DNA of 32,447 nucleotides from Perlabentimonas sp964554585 (GTDB lineage Bacteria; Bacteroidota; Bacteroidia; Bacteroidales; Tenuifilaceae), in the NCBI GenBank assembly GCA_964554585.1, contig CAZKPD010000013.1:1-32447 (forward strand). The letters are read 5' to 3'. Below are positions 6,026 to 15,494 of this stretch, piece after piece. Under the pieces are notes generated by a model that made no database searches, was not told the origin of the DNA, and saw only the letters and a program-made list of their open reading frames with translations. Within the stretch, counting starts at the first letter, position 1. Each line of letters begins with the position of its first letter. The position numbers were made by a program, and so were the translations under genes.

Positions 6026-8572
6026 ATGAGTAAGAAAACAGTAGTGAAGCAAGGGAAAATAAAACCCAAAATCGTTTTGGGATACCTAATCTTTTTAGGT
6101 ATTACCCTTGCTGCACTATTTGTTACCTATAAAGGTTTTGTAGACCTTACCCATACACGCCAAACCATCTCAGAGCCAAGCCAAAAGCTGATTAAGCTGA
6201 ACTCTATTGTAACTGACATCTATGAGGCTGAGAGCAGCATTAGAACCTACACCCTAACCCACAATGAGCGCTACCTCTCTATGTACTTGGGGTTAATGAA
6301 GAACATTAATTCTAGGGTCGACTCGCTGCTCATACTCGCACAGCACGACCCTGTTCAAATCGAAAAGATTAGGTTTACCCAAGAGCTTCTTAATAAAAAG
6401 AGAAGAGTGCTTCGAGAGCTCATAGAGCTAAAAAAAACCGATCAATCGTCACAATTCTATGCCAAGGCTCTTGAGGAGGTGGAAAGTATCGACCTAGACT
6501 CCATCCAGGAGTCTTCGGTTGTAAGAAGTGTAACCACCACGACCCGCCAACGCCGCGATTCTGTTATAAAGGTAGCGAACGAGGGTGCTTCAGCTAACGT
6601 GTTTAGCCGATTTTTTAGGTGGATCTCGGGGAAAGAGAACTCGGACACTTCGCTAAACCGTTTGCTGGTTGAGATTGAAACGCAGATTGATACACTAAAA
6701 ACATCGGTGGTTTCACCATCCGACAGTTTGGTCCACGAGATAATTCGAATACTTACCCAGATTAAGGAGCAGCAAGAAACGGCCATGCTCAATATTAGCG
6801 AAAAGGAGCTGGAACTCCTTAAAAGCGATAAGGAGATTATGGATCAGCTGCGCACTGTGCTATCGCTATTGGAGCGCGAAGAGCTGATGAACTCCTACCG
6901 AATGGCCGAGGAGGTTAAGCAAACCGTACAAAAATCAACCTTAGTACTGCTGGCGCTGGGTGGGTTTGCTCTATTTATGGCCATCCTATTTACGTGGATT
7001 ATCTTTAGAGATCTTACAAGAGCCAACTACTATAGAGCTCAGCTGCTCGAAGCAAAGCAGTATGCCGAAAAGCTTCTCCGGGTTAAGGAGGAGTTTCTGG
7101 CCAATATGAACCATGAGATTCGGACGCCCCTTTCGGCAATTATCGGACTTTCCAAACGGTTGGACAAAGAATCGCTTCACCCAGATCAGGAAAGGATGGT
7201 TGCCCTTATGAACAGCTCCTCGGAACATCTACTGCAAATTGTGAATGATATCCTCGATCTTTCAAAAATTGAAGGGGAATACCTTAAGCTGGAGACCATT
7301 CCATTTATCCCAAATAAGGTCGTATCGGAGGCTTTCGATACCCTTATGGTAAAAGCGCAGGAGAAGGGGCTTAGCTACAACCTTAATGTGAACAATTTGG
7401 GTAAAACACCGGTGGTGGGCGACCCGTTTAGGCTTAAACAGGTGGTATACAACCTGCTGAGCAATGCCATTAAATTCACACTTCAGGGTGGGATTAATCT
7501 GAGTCTCAATGCTCATGCTCCCGATGATCAGAATTTGACCCTAGACATTCGGGTGAGTGATACAGGTATTGGGATCTCCGCCGAAAAGCTGGACACCATC
7601 TTTGAGCAGTTCAGCCAGGTAGATTCCGGTACTTCGAGGCAGTTTGGAGGAACCGGTTTGGGCCTCAACATTGCCAAAAGGCTGGTAGAGCTATATAAGG
7701 GAACCATTCAGGTAAGCAGTATTCTTGGGCAAGGATCAACGTTTTCCGTTCAGCTTACACTCCCTATAGTAGACGATGAGATGATTGGTGAGCTCGAAAC
7801 AAGTTTAACCCCAAAGCTCCCATCACATATTTCCATCCTAGTGGTTGAAGACGACCCAGTGGGACAACTGCTTATAGGAGAGATGCTAAAAACATTGGGC
7901 GTACACCCCACCATAGCCGGAGATCCGCACAAAGCGCTTGAGATGGTACAGCAGAACAGCTATGCGGTAATAATTACCGATATCCAGATGCCGGGACTTA
8001 GCGGATTTGAACTATCAACAATCATCACCTCTAGTGTTAGCAACCCACCCCCCGTGGTGGCTATAACCGCCAATAGCCAAATTGCGCAGCAAGCTGCTTA
8101 TGCCCAATCGGGATTAGCCGGTCATCTTATTAAACCGTTTAGCGAACTTGAACTTTACAATGCTATTGCCCCGCTGATAGGCCAAACGGGTGTATCCATA
8201 GCTGAGCCATTGGAGGGCCTATCACAAAAAGACTACAGCATTGCCGAAATACGCCGATTTGCCAATAACGACGACGAATCAATCCGAACTATTCTTACTG
8301 CCTTTAGGGAGAACTTTGATGAAAATTTGCTAGCCCTAAGGCACTCTCTCGAAAATGGTGATTGGAACCGGGTAAACGCTTTGGCTCATAAAATGAAATC
8401 ATCCTTCAGGCAATTAAAAATGTACCAGGTGGCAAACACACTGGAAGAGCTCGAAAACCAAGTAGAACCCTTGCTAGACCATGAGAAAGTGGACATTCTG
8501 AACCTAATTGAGGGTGAGGTAGCCCGAGCAAAATCCCTTTTAACCGAAGACTTGGAAAGGCTTAAGAAATAG
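6026..8572 (+). CDS. membrane hybrid sensor histidine kinase with REC and HPt domains
   Basis: An 848-residue multistep phosphorelay kinase. In order: membrane helix (about 13-39); a long helical periplasmic sensor region (about 40-300) of four-helix/CHASE3 appearance with many Ser/Thr; a second membrane helix (about 303-328); a HisKA domain with the H-box FLANMNHEIRTPLSAIIGLS (phospho-His363); HATPase with the N box (NLLSNAIKFT) and G boxes (DTGIGIS, GGTGLGLNIAK); a receiver domain with acidic pair VVEDD, phospho-Asp652 in ITDIQMPG and Lys in HLIKPF; and a C-terminal HPt with His788 in AHKMKSS. Numbering is from the ATG at 6026; a GTG two codons earlier (6020) is an equal alternative. There is no DNA-binding output domain, so the phosphoryl group must go to a separate regulator not present here. 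A short hairpin right after the stop may end the transcript. Confidence 0.93.
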   Translation: MSKKTVVKQGKIKPKIVLGYLIFLGITLAALFVTYKGFVDLTHTRQTISEPSQKLIKLNSIVTDIYEAESSIRTYTLTHNERYLSMYLGLMKNINSRVDSLLILAQHDPVQIEKIRFTQELLNKKRRVLRELIELKKTDQSSQFYAKALEEVESIDLDSIQESSVVRSVTTTTRQRRDSVIKVANEGASANVFSRFFRWISGKENSDTSLNRLLVEIETQIDTLKTSVVSPSDSLVHEIIRILTQIKEQQETAMLNISEKELELLKSDKEIMDQLRTVLSLLEREELMNSYRMAEEVKQTVQKSTLVLLALGGFALFMAILFTWIIFRDLTRANYYRAQLLEAKQYAEKLLRVKEEFLANMNHEIRTPLSAIIGLSKRLDKESLHPDQERMVALMNSSSEHLLQIVNDILDLSKIEGEYLKLETIPFIPNKVVSEAFDTLMVKAQEKGLSYNLNVNNLGKTPVVGDPFRLKQVVYNLLSNAIKFTLQGGINLSLNAHAPDDQNLTLDIRVSDTGIGISAEKLDTIFEQFSQVDSGTSRQFGGTGLGLNIAKRLVELYKGTIQVSSILGQGSTFSVQLTLPIVDDEMIGELETSLTPKLPSHISILVVEDDPVGQLLIGEMLKTLGVHPTIAGDPHKALEMVQQNSYAVIITDIQMPGLSGFELSTIITSSVSNPPPVVAITANSQIAQQAAYAQSGLAGHLIKPFSELELYNAIAPLIGQTGVSIAEPLEGLSQKDYSIAEIRRFANNDDESIRTILTAFRENFDENLLALRHSLENGDWNRVNALAHKMKSSFRQLKMYQVANTLEELENQVEPLLDHEKVDILNLIEGEVARAKSLLTEDLERLKK

Positions 8573-8595
8573 CCCACTCGGGCTAAACTATTTTT
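8571..8595 (+). terminator. possible weak terminator after the hybrid kinase gene
   Basis: AGCCC (8571-8575), a 4-nt loop and GGGCT (8580-8584) form a 5-bp stem that begins within the stop codon and is followed by a T-rich stretch ending in TTTTT. The stem is short, so this is tentative. Confidence 0.4.
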
Positions 8596-8908
8596 CCTGT
8601 TACGTATTACCCGCCAATCAGTTTAGTTGACGTTTCCACAGGGCCCCTGGCCATTCTTCTCTGCTTAATATCCTCCTAAAGGAACATATAAGTGTACTGT
8701 TCAATTAAGGGAGTGGGCAAATGGAGCTTGCCTTATAGAGCCATACTACTGAAAAATGATCTATGTTCCACTACATCCCTCCCAAAATATACCCGGCAGG
8801 ATCATTAAGAAGCCCAGTTGCTTCATTTTGAAGATATATTTGATTATTTCCAGTATTTACATATTCCTTTCAGCATTTTTTATATATATTTGTATATATT
8901 ATTATGCA
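8573..8908 (+). other. gene-free stretch with AT-rich promoter-like region
   Basis: No convincing gene. An open frame starting at 8756 reads into the ATPase gene, but its first 51 codons encode an Ile/Tyr/Phe-rich string from AT-rich DNA and are probably upstream region. Two exact TATATTTG boxes lie at 8835-8842 and 8885-8892; the second is 16 nt before the ATG at 8909. Neither has a well-spaced TTG. Confidence 0.5.
8885..8892 (+). promoter_or_regulatory. -7 element TATATTTG ahead of the AAA ATPase gene
   Basis: An exact TAnnTTTG match ends 16 nt before the ATG at 8909, which would give a very short leader and supports that start over the 8756 frame. No -33 TTG is visible, and a second copy of the octamer sits at 8835-8842, so which one is used is open. 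Confidence 0.35.
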
Positions 8909-10102
8909 ATGAATGATATTATCCTAAAATCAATCCGTTTGGTTTCATCCATAGAAACCAAATATGTTAGGTCAATCTACCCTCATTTTGACCTAAACCA
9001 AAGCATGATTGGGATAATTGGCCCCAGAGCGGTGGGGAAAACAACCCTGCTGCTCCAAATGCTAAAACAGCAATACGGCATCAGCTCAAACGCTGTTTTT
9101 CTGGACTTGGACTCCCTATACTTTTCCAACCATACTTTACAAGATTTTGCCGCTCAGTTTCACTCCAAGGGAGGTCGACATCTTTTTGTGGATAATGTGC
9201 ATAAGTATGCGCAATGGAGCACTGCATTAAAGGAGATTTACCTCAAAATTCCGGAACTTAAAATCACCTTTGCTGGTTCCTCGTCGGAGGATTTGGTTAA
9301 GCATTTTCCAAATCTTACCGGAATTGCTGCTACCTATTCTCTTGGTTATCTCTCTTTTCGGGAATACCTTTCTATTCATGGTATTTTTAGCCTACCCCCC
9401 CTATCCCTTGAGGAGCTAATCTCACAGAGCCAAAATCTTGTGCAAGAGATGGAAGGAAATATCCAAATAACATCTCACTTTGAAAAGTTTTTAATGCATG
9501 GGGGATTGCCCTTATTTGATTCCGATTACCTGACAATTCGTAATGTCACCGAGACGCAAGCAATAAGCACCATTGAGTTGGATATGGTAAATTTGGAGGG
9601 GTATGATGCAAAAAATGGATCAAGAGTAAAGATGCTAATGCAGCTTATCCTAGAGCAGGCGCCTTTTAAACCAAATATTTTGGGGCTTAGCAAAGAGATA
9701 GGTGTGCATAGGAATACACTGGTTAACTACCTGTTTCACTTGCAGAAAGCGGGGCTAGTCACCCTAATCTATCCGTCAGAAATCAGCATTAGCTTGATGC
9801 AAAAACCCGAAATGATCTATTTATCTCATACTGGCTTATACAACCTGCTGGGACCCGACCAAGTAATAAAAGAGAGTTTAATTGAAACTTTTGCAGTAAA
9901 CATGCTTACCATAAACCACGAGGTGAGATTAACCGACAATGGCTTTTTTGAGGTAGATGAGCAGTGGCAAATTGGTATTGAGGGTTATAAAAAGATAGCA
10001 AAGCGTCATAGGGAAAAACCCAATACACTTATACTCACAACAGATACACATCCTATTAAAGGAAATAGTATGCCTATTTGGCTGCTAGGGCTATTATATT
10101 AG
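8909..10102 (+). CDS. AAA_14 / DUF4143-type ATPase with altered Walker B
   Basis: A 397-residue P-loop ATPase of the AAA_14 plus DUF4143 architecture common in bacteria and archaea; its role is unknown (proposed links include mobile or toxin-like systems). Walker A is GPRAVGKTT (about 38-46). Walker B is HLFVDNVHKY, where the usual Asp-Glu is Asp-Asn. It is followed by ALKEIYLKIPELKITFAGSS (sensor-1-like), YLSFREYLSI, and a winged-helix segment (LGLSKEIGVHRNTLVNYLFH). The C-terminal part (IKESLIETFAVNML, FEVDEQWQIGIEGYKK) corresponds to the nuclease-like DUF4143 end, but the usual EVK motif is degenerate. The LSRR-type arginines normally following GSS are also absent. The start at 8909 is preferred because the conserved family begins there. 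It converges on glnS with 3 nt between stops. Confidence 0.82.
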   Translation: MNDIILKSIRLVSSIETKYVRSIYPHFDLNQSMIGIIGPRAVGKTTLLLQMLKQQYGISSNAVFLDLDSLYFSNHTLQDFAAQFHSKGGRHLFVDNVHKYAQWSTALKEIYLKIPELKITFAGSSSEDLVKHFPNLTGIAATYSLGYLSFREYLSIHGIFSLPPLSLEELISQSQNLVQEMEGNIQITSHFEKFLMHGGLPLFDSDYLTIRNVTETQAISTIELDMVNLEGYDAKNGSRVKMLMQLILEQAPFKPNILGLSKEIGVHRNTLVNYLFHLQKAGLVTLIYPSEISISLMQKPEMIYLSHTGLYNLLGPDQVIKESLIETFAVNMLTINHEVRLTDNGFFEVDEQWQIGIEGYKKIAKRHREKPNTLILTTDTHPIKGNSMPIWLLGLLY

Positions 10103-10105
10103 CAA

Positions 10106-11800
10106 CTACTTAGCTGCAATTTTTGCCCAAGTATCCTTTAGGGTAACCGTTCGGTTAAACACCAACGCGCCGGGTTTACTATCGCTATCCACGCTAAAAT
10201 ATCCCAATCGCTCAAACTGAAATTTTTCTAACGGATTTGCTATAGCCAATGAGGGTTCTATCAGTCCCTGCACCACTGTCAATGAATCGGGATTAATCCC
10301 CTCTTTCCAATCAGCACCCTCGGGTACATCATCCGGATCGGGATTTGAAAACAAACGATCAAACAGCCTAATTTCTGCTTTTACAGAATCGGGGGCATGT
10401 AGCCAATGGATTACACCCTTCACTTTTCTTCCGTCGGAAGAACCACCGCCTGCCGATTCGGGATCGTAGGTGCAGCGTAACTCTACCACTTTCCCTGTTT
10501 CATCCTTAATGACCTCTTCGCATTTAATCAGGTAGGCATAGCGTAAACGCACCTCGGTACCGGGCGAAAGTCGGAAGTATTTCTTAGGAGGGTTTTCCAT
10601 AAAGTCATCCCGATCAATGTAAACCTCACGCCCAAAGTTAAGTTCCCTTCTTCCTGCGCTCTCATCCTCCGGATTGTTAACCGCACTAATCTGCTCTGTT
10701 TTACCCTCAGGGTAATTGGTTATTACTACTTTTATTGGATCGAGCACCGCCATTCTGCGTAATGCGGTTTTGTTCAAATCCTCACGAACACAGAATTCCA
10801 GCAACGATAGGTCAATCACGTTGTTTCGCTTGGCCACACCAACCCTATCGGCAAACACCCGAATAGATTCCGGAGTGTAACCCCTACGGCGTAAACCTGA
10901 AATGGTAGGCATACGGGGGTCGTCCCACCCACTTACATACCCTTCCTGTACCAGTTGCAGCAGTTTCCGTTTGCTCATTACAGTGCTGGTAAGGTTCAAG
11001 CGGGCAAACTCATACTGCTTGGATGGGAATATGCCCAGTTTATCGATAAACCAATCGTACAGAATACGATGTACATCAAACTCAAGAGTACAAATGGAGT
11101 GGGTAATACGTTCAATCGAGTCGCTTTGGCCATGTGCAAAATCGTACATTGGATAAATACACCAATCATCACCGGTACGGTGATGGTGAGCATGGATAAT
11201 GCGGTAGAGAATGGGGTCGCGCATAAGCATATTGGGATGCGCCATATCAATTTTTGCCCTTAGCACGCGGCTTCCATCGGGAAATTCTCCTTTACGCATA
11301 CGGCTAAAAAGGTCTAAATTCTCATCTACTGAACGGTTGCGATAAGGGCTCTCGGTTCCGGGTTGGGTTATCGTACCACGTCCTTGACGTATCTCCTCCT
11401 GAGTTTCATCATCCACATAGGCAAGACCATCTTTTATAAGCTTCACCGCCCATTGGTATAGCTGCTCAAAATAATCGGAGGCGTAAAGCTCCATATCCCA
11501 CTGAAAACCCAACCATTGGATATCCTCCTTAATGGAATCCACATACTCCACATCCTCTTTGGTGGGGTTGGTATCATCAAACCGAAGGTTTGTTTTGCCG
11601 CCATACTTAATGGCCAGCCCAAAGTTAAGACAAATGGATTTGGCATGACCAATGTGTAAATATCCGTTGGGTTCAGGAGGAAAGCGCGTAAGCACACGAC
11701 CACCATGGGTATTCTGCTCTAAATCTCTCTCGATAATCTCCTCTAAAAAATTGAGCGACCGCTCAGCCGACTCCTCTAAATTGATGTTCTTGGTATCCAT
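10106..11800 (-). CDS. glnS: glutaminyl-tRNA synthetase
   Basis: A 564-residue class I aminoacyl-tRNA synthetase that charges tRNA-Gln with glutamine. It has the Rossmann start RFPPEPNGYLHIGHAKS with HIGH at 49-52, the GlnRS-specific DDTNPTKEDVEYVDSI, and the KMSKS-type loop as MSKRK near residue 274. The C-terminal anticodon-binding beta-barrels are complete (RLRYAYLIKCEEV, VNPDS-like INPDSLTVVQGL, FQFERLGYFSVDSDS). Length matches the family (550-580). Presence of GlnRS implies direct charging rather than sole use of the GatCAB route. The ATG at 11800 gives the normal N-terminus. It is monocistronic and converges with the AAA ATPase gene. Confidence 0.97.
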   Translation of the reverse strand: MDTKNINLEESAERSLNFLEEIIERDLEQNTHGGRVLTRFPPEPNGYLHIGHAKSICLNFGLAIKYGGKTNLRFDDTNPTKEDVEYVDSIKEDIQWLGFQWDMELYASDYFEQLYQWAVKLIKDGLAYVDDETQEEIRQGRGTITQPGTESPYRNRSVDENLDLFSRMRKGEFPDGSRVLRAKIDMAHPNMLMRDPILYRIIHAHHHRTGDDWCIYPMYDFAHGQSDSIERITHSICTLEFDVHRILYDWFIDKLGIFPSKQYEFARLNLTSTVMSKRKLLQLVQEGYVSGWDDPRMPTISGLRRRGYTPESIRVFADRVGVAKRNNVIDLSLLEFCVREDLNKTALRRMAVLDPIKVVITNYPEGKTEQISAVNNPEDESAGRRELNFGREVYIDRDDFMENPPKKYFRLSPGTEVRLRYAYLIKCEEVIKDETGKVVELRCTYDPESAGGGSSDGRKVKGVIHWLHAPDSVKAEIRLFDRLFSNPDPDDVPEGADWKEGINPDSLTVVQGLIEPSLAIANPLEKFQFERLGYFSVDSDSKPGALVFNRTVTLKDTWAKIAAK

Positions 11801-11970
11801 TTGTTTACTATTAATTTGGGTGCGCTAAATTAGGCAATTGCAAGCAATTTTGCCAGGGGCAAACATTATTTTTAGGACAAGGCCTTTTTCAAAAGGGTTG
11901 AGCTTTAATAATTGCAGCAGGGGAGATGTAGTACATTTTATTAAAATTTGCAGATAGTTCCGCAAAAAGT

Positions 11971-12013
11971 CAAATAAAAAACAGGGATGATTCATACTGC
12001 TGAATCATCCCTG
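11971..12013 (-). terminator. intrinsic terminator of the B12-controlled surface protein gene
   Basis: A perfect 13-bp stem (11982-11994 with 12001-12013, loop of 6) read on the minus strand is followed by a T-rich tract from the A-run at 11976-11980. It lies 37 nt after the stop of the large T9SS gene. Confidence 0.85.
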
Positions 12014-12049
12014 CTCTAGAGTTTGTGACAGTATGTAGATTATAAAAAA

Positions 12050-15000
12050 CTACATTTTAACAAACTGCTGTCTAAGAATAGTTTTTCCATCATTACCGTG
12101 TATCAATAGGATATAGTTTCCTTTTGGTAGGTTGGATATGGAGATGGTTTCAGAGAGTAATGATCCAATTTTAACTCTATATCCCAAATTATTGAAAATT
12201 GAGTAGCTATTGGCATTGTTTTGAGCCGCTGATTGGCCTGAAATAACCACTTTAATGTAATCACTTGCAGGATTGGGGTAAACCAATGCGCTAATCATCT
12301 CCATCTCAATACCCGTTGCCATGGTTCCAATAATATTCGCATCAAACTCAACGGTTTGTCCATTGCTGGTTGCCCTAATGGTAACAATAGCAGTGCTGTT
12401 GGTATTGGCTATACGGCTTACATTCAGCATTTTATTTTCGATGGTAACCTGAAAATCAACACCATTCGTGTTACTAATTAGCTGATAAGCAATTAGCTCA
12501 TCATCGTCGTCGGGGTCAGTAACCACGCCGGCTAAGCTTACCGATACGCTTTGTGGGAACTGGTCAAGCATAATATCAGCCAAAGGATTGGCTATATATG
12601 GAGGCTGATTGGGACCTTCACCGTTAAAATTATCCATACAGAAATAACCGGGAGTAGTCATCCCCCAATCATTACTCCTTGAGGACTGCATGCCAAAACG
12701 AACGGATTTCACTTCGCCTAACGCTGACAGGTCGAACCACTCCCAACTATCCACCACATAGTCCAAAGAGTTATCCTCAAACCTATAGTCGGCCAAATAG
12801 AAGTAGAGGGTATCCGTATTCTGATTATCAGCAGTTTTGCCCACGGCAAAAATTCTGAAATAATCAGGGTCATTGCCTGTGGCACCACCAAACGAGTAAG
12901 GGGTCAACCCATCGCCTTCCAAAATTGCCTCATAAGCCCACACGTTATTGGTTACATAGCATCCGCTGATAATTCCGGCTAAACCATCCAAGGGGGTAAC
13001 ATCGGCAGGGAAACCGCTAGCATAGGCCACCGCATAGTTTTCTGACCCATCATACCCCGAAAGGGTGACAGCAGAGTACTGAGCATTATAGCCCGTAAGG
13101 CTTGGATCGGATTGGTTAGAAACAGTAAATCCGCCCCAAAAGTAGGTTTCGTAATAGTTATAGAAAGCCCAAGTGTTGCTAATCATCGTATTCTCTCCAG
13201 TTTCCGAAGGAATCCAAAAACCATCTAACCCTAACGGAACATCCTCCATGGTGGCAACGCCCCACTCAATAGTTACTGCCAATCCCGATACCGCAACTGT
13301 AGTTTCAACATACAGCCCTTCGCTGGTGCACCTTATGGTAACACTCTCACCGTCGAAAGCAGATAGAGAGGTACGGCTCAATGTTAGGGTTTTGTCAGTA
13401 ATTTGTGCACTGACATTGGAAGATGAAAAATTTTGAATGCTCAGCTCCATAAGCGCAGCAGGGCTATCGGGATCGCTAAAGGTGTTCTCCAAATCAATCT
13501 CAATGGTTTGTGGAAACTCATTAAATACGACGGGTTCAATGGGATTGGCCACCACAGGAGGTAAATCTTCGTTTAGGCACTGCACGGTAAATGATGTTTC
13601 AACGCTTAACCCATTGCTTAGGGCGAGAATACCAATGGTTACCACTCCCTCATTTTGAGCAAGCCTTTCCACCAGTAGCGTTCTGTTATCAGCTCCAAAT
13701 TCTGCCTTTACTAAAGAAGGATTAGAATTGCCATGAACGCTTAGCACAATTTCCGCAGCCTCATTATCAGGGTCGGCAAAGGTATTGGTTAAATCCAAAG
13801 TAACACTTCCCGGAAAATCTGTAATTTCGATATTGCTAAGAGGATTAGCCACGTAAGGAGGCAAATCCACAGCGGGTAACAGCTCGTCGGCGCCGGCGCA
13901 GGGTTCGGTTGCAGAGCGTTCCTCTCCATCAATGTCCAAAAGAACATAATCCAACGGATTGGCAACCGTAAGGTTGTCAGAAGTGGTAATATGCAGATTG
14001 GTATTTGATATAAAAGGATTGGCTGCAATAACTGCTGATGCCAAATCCATACTCTCAGTAAACTCTTGCCAATCTGCCAATGTGCTCAGTTCTTCAGATC
14101 CAACTCGTCCCATCATCACCTCGTCGCTTAGCAAGATACGGTTGTAATCGGATGCGCGATTCGGCATAGCCTTTTGAAAACGGTAGATATAGCCCCTTCC
14201 GTTATTCACAAAAAGGTTGTTGCTGATGCTGATATAATCCACATTATTGTTAATAAAGAGTAGTGAACCGCCGGTGTTCTGGTCGAAACATACACTGTTG
14301 TGAGCCAGATTGATATACTTACCGCTATTGTGCGAAAATAAAAAGCCATAGTTTAAATCTTTGGAAGATTTAATGCTCACCATATTGTTGCGAATAATCA
14401 GTGGCGTTTCTTCCGTACCAATCCCGGGCCTTACCTCAATGCCGGTGGCATATTTTGTATCGAAATCAATGGTCACCACGTTATTCTCAATCACAGAGCT
14501 TACTACCTCATCTGCAACCCAATAGATATCAATGCCCTGATACCCATCCTTCAAATCATTATTATTAATAACGGTATTGCCAGAAATAAGCATATTCTCT
14601 TGGAAGGTAGCGTAGATGGATTTTGAAAACTGATTCTCAAACCGACAATTCTGAACCACTAGGTTTTTATCCATAGGGGTAATAGCGTTTTTTCCTTGCA
14701 GATAAAGGCCGATATAGCCATTGATAAAATGGCAATTGAGGAATTGGATATCCGAATCAAAGCTCTCCTTGCTGTTATCATACACCAGCTGCTTGTCATT
14801 GTCGTAGGTAACAGCGGTAACACTGGCTCCCAAAAAATAGACCTTATCAAAAGTGATGTGATTCACGCCATTCTCAAAAACCACCAGATTGGAATAATTG
14901 GATGATGATGTGGTGAGCTTTAGATTTGAAAAGCTGATGTAATCGGCACCATTAATCTTTACAATGGGATTGCTGGTATAGCCCGCATTTTGGGTTACCA

Positions 15001-15295
15001 CCACATCATGAAAAGTTTCGCCCATCCCCTTTATCACAAGCCGATTATCCTCATTTAATGAGGCTATCGCGGGAATAGCTAAAAACTCCACATAGGTTCC
15101 GGGTAAAATTTGAAGTTCTACACCCCCCTCTGCACCGTTAGCAACTACAGCATCAATGGCCGATTGAATGGTGCTAAAGTGAGGGTTCTGTGTTTCGTCG
15201 GAGCTAATGGTGTAGCTCCCCGACATGGGGTTTTGCGCAAACACAAAACCCATTACAGTTAAAAAAACTGACAAAAAAGATATTGTCTTCTTCAT
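12050..15295 (-). CDS. T9SS-exported surface protein: beta-helix, cadherin-like repeats, DUF4465, type A sorting domain
   Basis: A 1081-residue secreted protein. Residues 1-20 are a signal peptide ending in FVFAQ. Residues 25-470 look like a right-handed parallel beta-helix (IQSAIDAVVANGAEGGVELQ, then many N-rich rungs such as ISGNTVINNN). Two cadherin/Ig-like repeats follow at about 482-575 and 577-670, each with PP-x-VANP and TFxDPD. A DUF4465-type domain spans about 675-890 (FWGGFTVSN, DYFRIFAVGK, LYFYLADYRF, WEWFDLSALGEV, PGYFCMDNF). A third repeat covers 895-990, and the T9SS type A sorting domain runs from VYPNPASDYIKV to LRQQFVKM. It should be anchored to or released from the cell surface. 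A cobalamin riboswitch lies about 250 nt upstream on the same strand and no other gene intervenes, so it is probably B12-repressed. Carbohydrate, protein or corrinoid binding are all possible; the regulation favours corrinoids. Confidence 0.9.
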   Translation of the reverse strand: MKKTISFLSVFLTVMGFVFAQNPMSGSYTISSDETQNPHFSTIQSAIDAVVANGAEGGVELQILPGTYVEFLAIPAIASLNEDNRLVIKGMGETFHDVVVTQNAGYTSNPIVKINGADYISFSNLKLTTSSSNYSNLVVFENGVNHITFDKVYFLGASVTAVTYDNDKQLVYDNSKESFDSDIQFLNCHFINGYIGLYLQGKNAITPMDKNLVVQNCRFENQFSKSIYATFQENMLISGNTVINNNDLKDGYQGIDIYWVADEVVSSVIENNVVTIDFDTKYATGIEVRPGIGTEETPLIIRNNMVSIKSSKDLNYGFLFSHNSGKYINLAHNSVCFDQNTGGSLLFINNNVDYISISNNLFVNNGRGYIYRFQKAMPNRASDYNRILLSDEVMMGRVGSEELSTLADWQEFTESMDLASAVIAANPFISNTNLHITTSDNLTVANPLDYVLLDIDGEERSATEPCAGADELLPAVDLPPYVANPLSNIEITDFPGSVTLDLTNTFADPDNEAAEIVLSVHGNSNPSLVKAEFGADNRTLLVERLAQNEGVVTIGILALSNGLSVETSFTVQCLNEDLPPVVANPIEPVVFNEFPQTIEIDLENTFSDPDSPAALMELSIQNFSSSNVSAQITDKTLTLSRTSLSAFDGESVTIRCTSEGLYVETTVAVSGLAVTIEWGVATMEDVPLGLDGFWIPSETGENTMISNTWAFYNYYETYFWGGFTVSNQSDPSLTGYNAQYSAVTLSGYDGSENYAVAYASGFPADVTPLDGLAGIISGCYVTNNVWAYEAILEGDGLTPYSFGGATGNDPDYFRIFAVGKTADNQNTDTLYFYLADYRFEDNSLDYVVDSWEWFDLSALGEVKSVRFGMQSSRSNDWGMTTPGYFCMDNFNGEGPNQPPYIANPLADIMLDQFPQSVSVSLAGVVTDPDDDDELIAYQLISNTNGVDFQVTIENKMLNVSRIANTNSTAIVTIRATSNGQTVEFDANIIGTMATGIEMEMISALVYPNPASDYIKVVISGQSAAQNNANSYSIFNNLGYRVKIGSLLSETISISNLPKGNYILLIHGNDGKTILRQQFVKM

Positions 15296-15331
15296 GACTA
15301 AAAAATTAAGTTAATAAAACATTATGGACAC

Positions 15332-15366
15332 AAAAAATCCTTTCATTGCCATCCGGTGGATGACAA
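15332..15366 (-). terminator. candidate expression-platform terminator in the B12 leader
   Basis: On the minus strand a hairpin (15366-15346; CATCC/GGATG with an outer TTG/CAA pair and one mismatch) is followed after 8 nt by six T (15337-15332), about 40 nt before the ATG of the surface protein gene. It could be the switch between riboswitch and gene, but the spacing to the T-tract is long, so control at translation is also possible. Confidence 0.4.
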
Positions 15367-15398
15367 TCTTTGCTAAAACCTAATTTTCAAAGGGTCAA

Positions 15399-15494
15399 CT
15401 AACGGACAAAGCGCGTCCCAGCGGTTTTGCCATAACCTTTTGAAGAAAAACAATAAACTGCAAGTAAGAATCTAAGAATTAGATGAGTGCTCAT
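15399..15494 (-). other. possible 31-codon leader frame between riboswitch and gene
   Basis: An ATG at 15494 opens a 31-codon frame ending with TAG at 15399, rich in Leu, Phe and Ser near its start. It overlaps a GATGAG/CTCATC hairpin (15482-15495). There is no sign that it is translated; it is listed because it occupies the leader of a riboswitch-controlled gene. Confidence 0.15.

Noticed and set aside
8756..8908. 51-codon N-terminal extension of the AAA ATPase with a membrane-like segment
   Set aside because: The hydrophobic string comes from AT-rich DNA that contains two TATATTTG boxes; the conserved family starts at the ATG at 8909.
12050..15295. Pectate lyase or other polysaccharide-degrading enzyme call for the beta-helix protein
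   Set aside because: The beta-helix is visible but I see no catalytic signature, and the B12 riboswitch points elsewhere.
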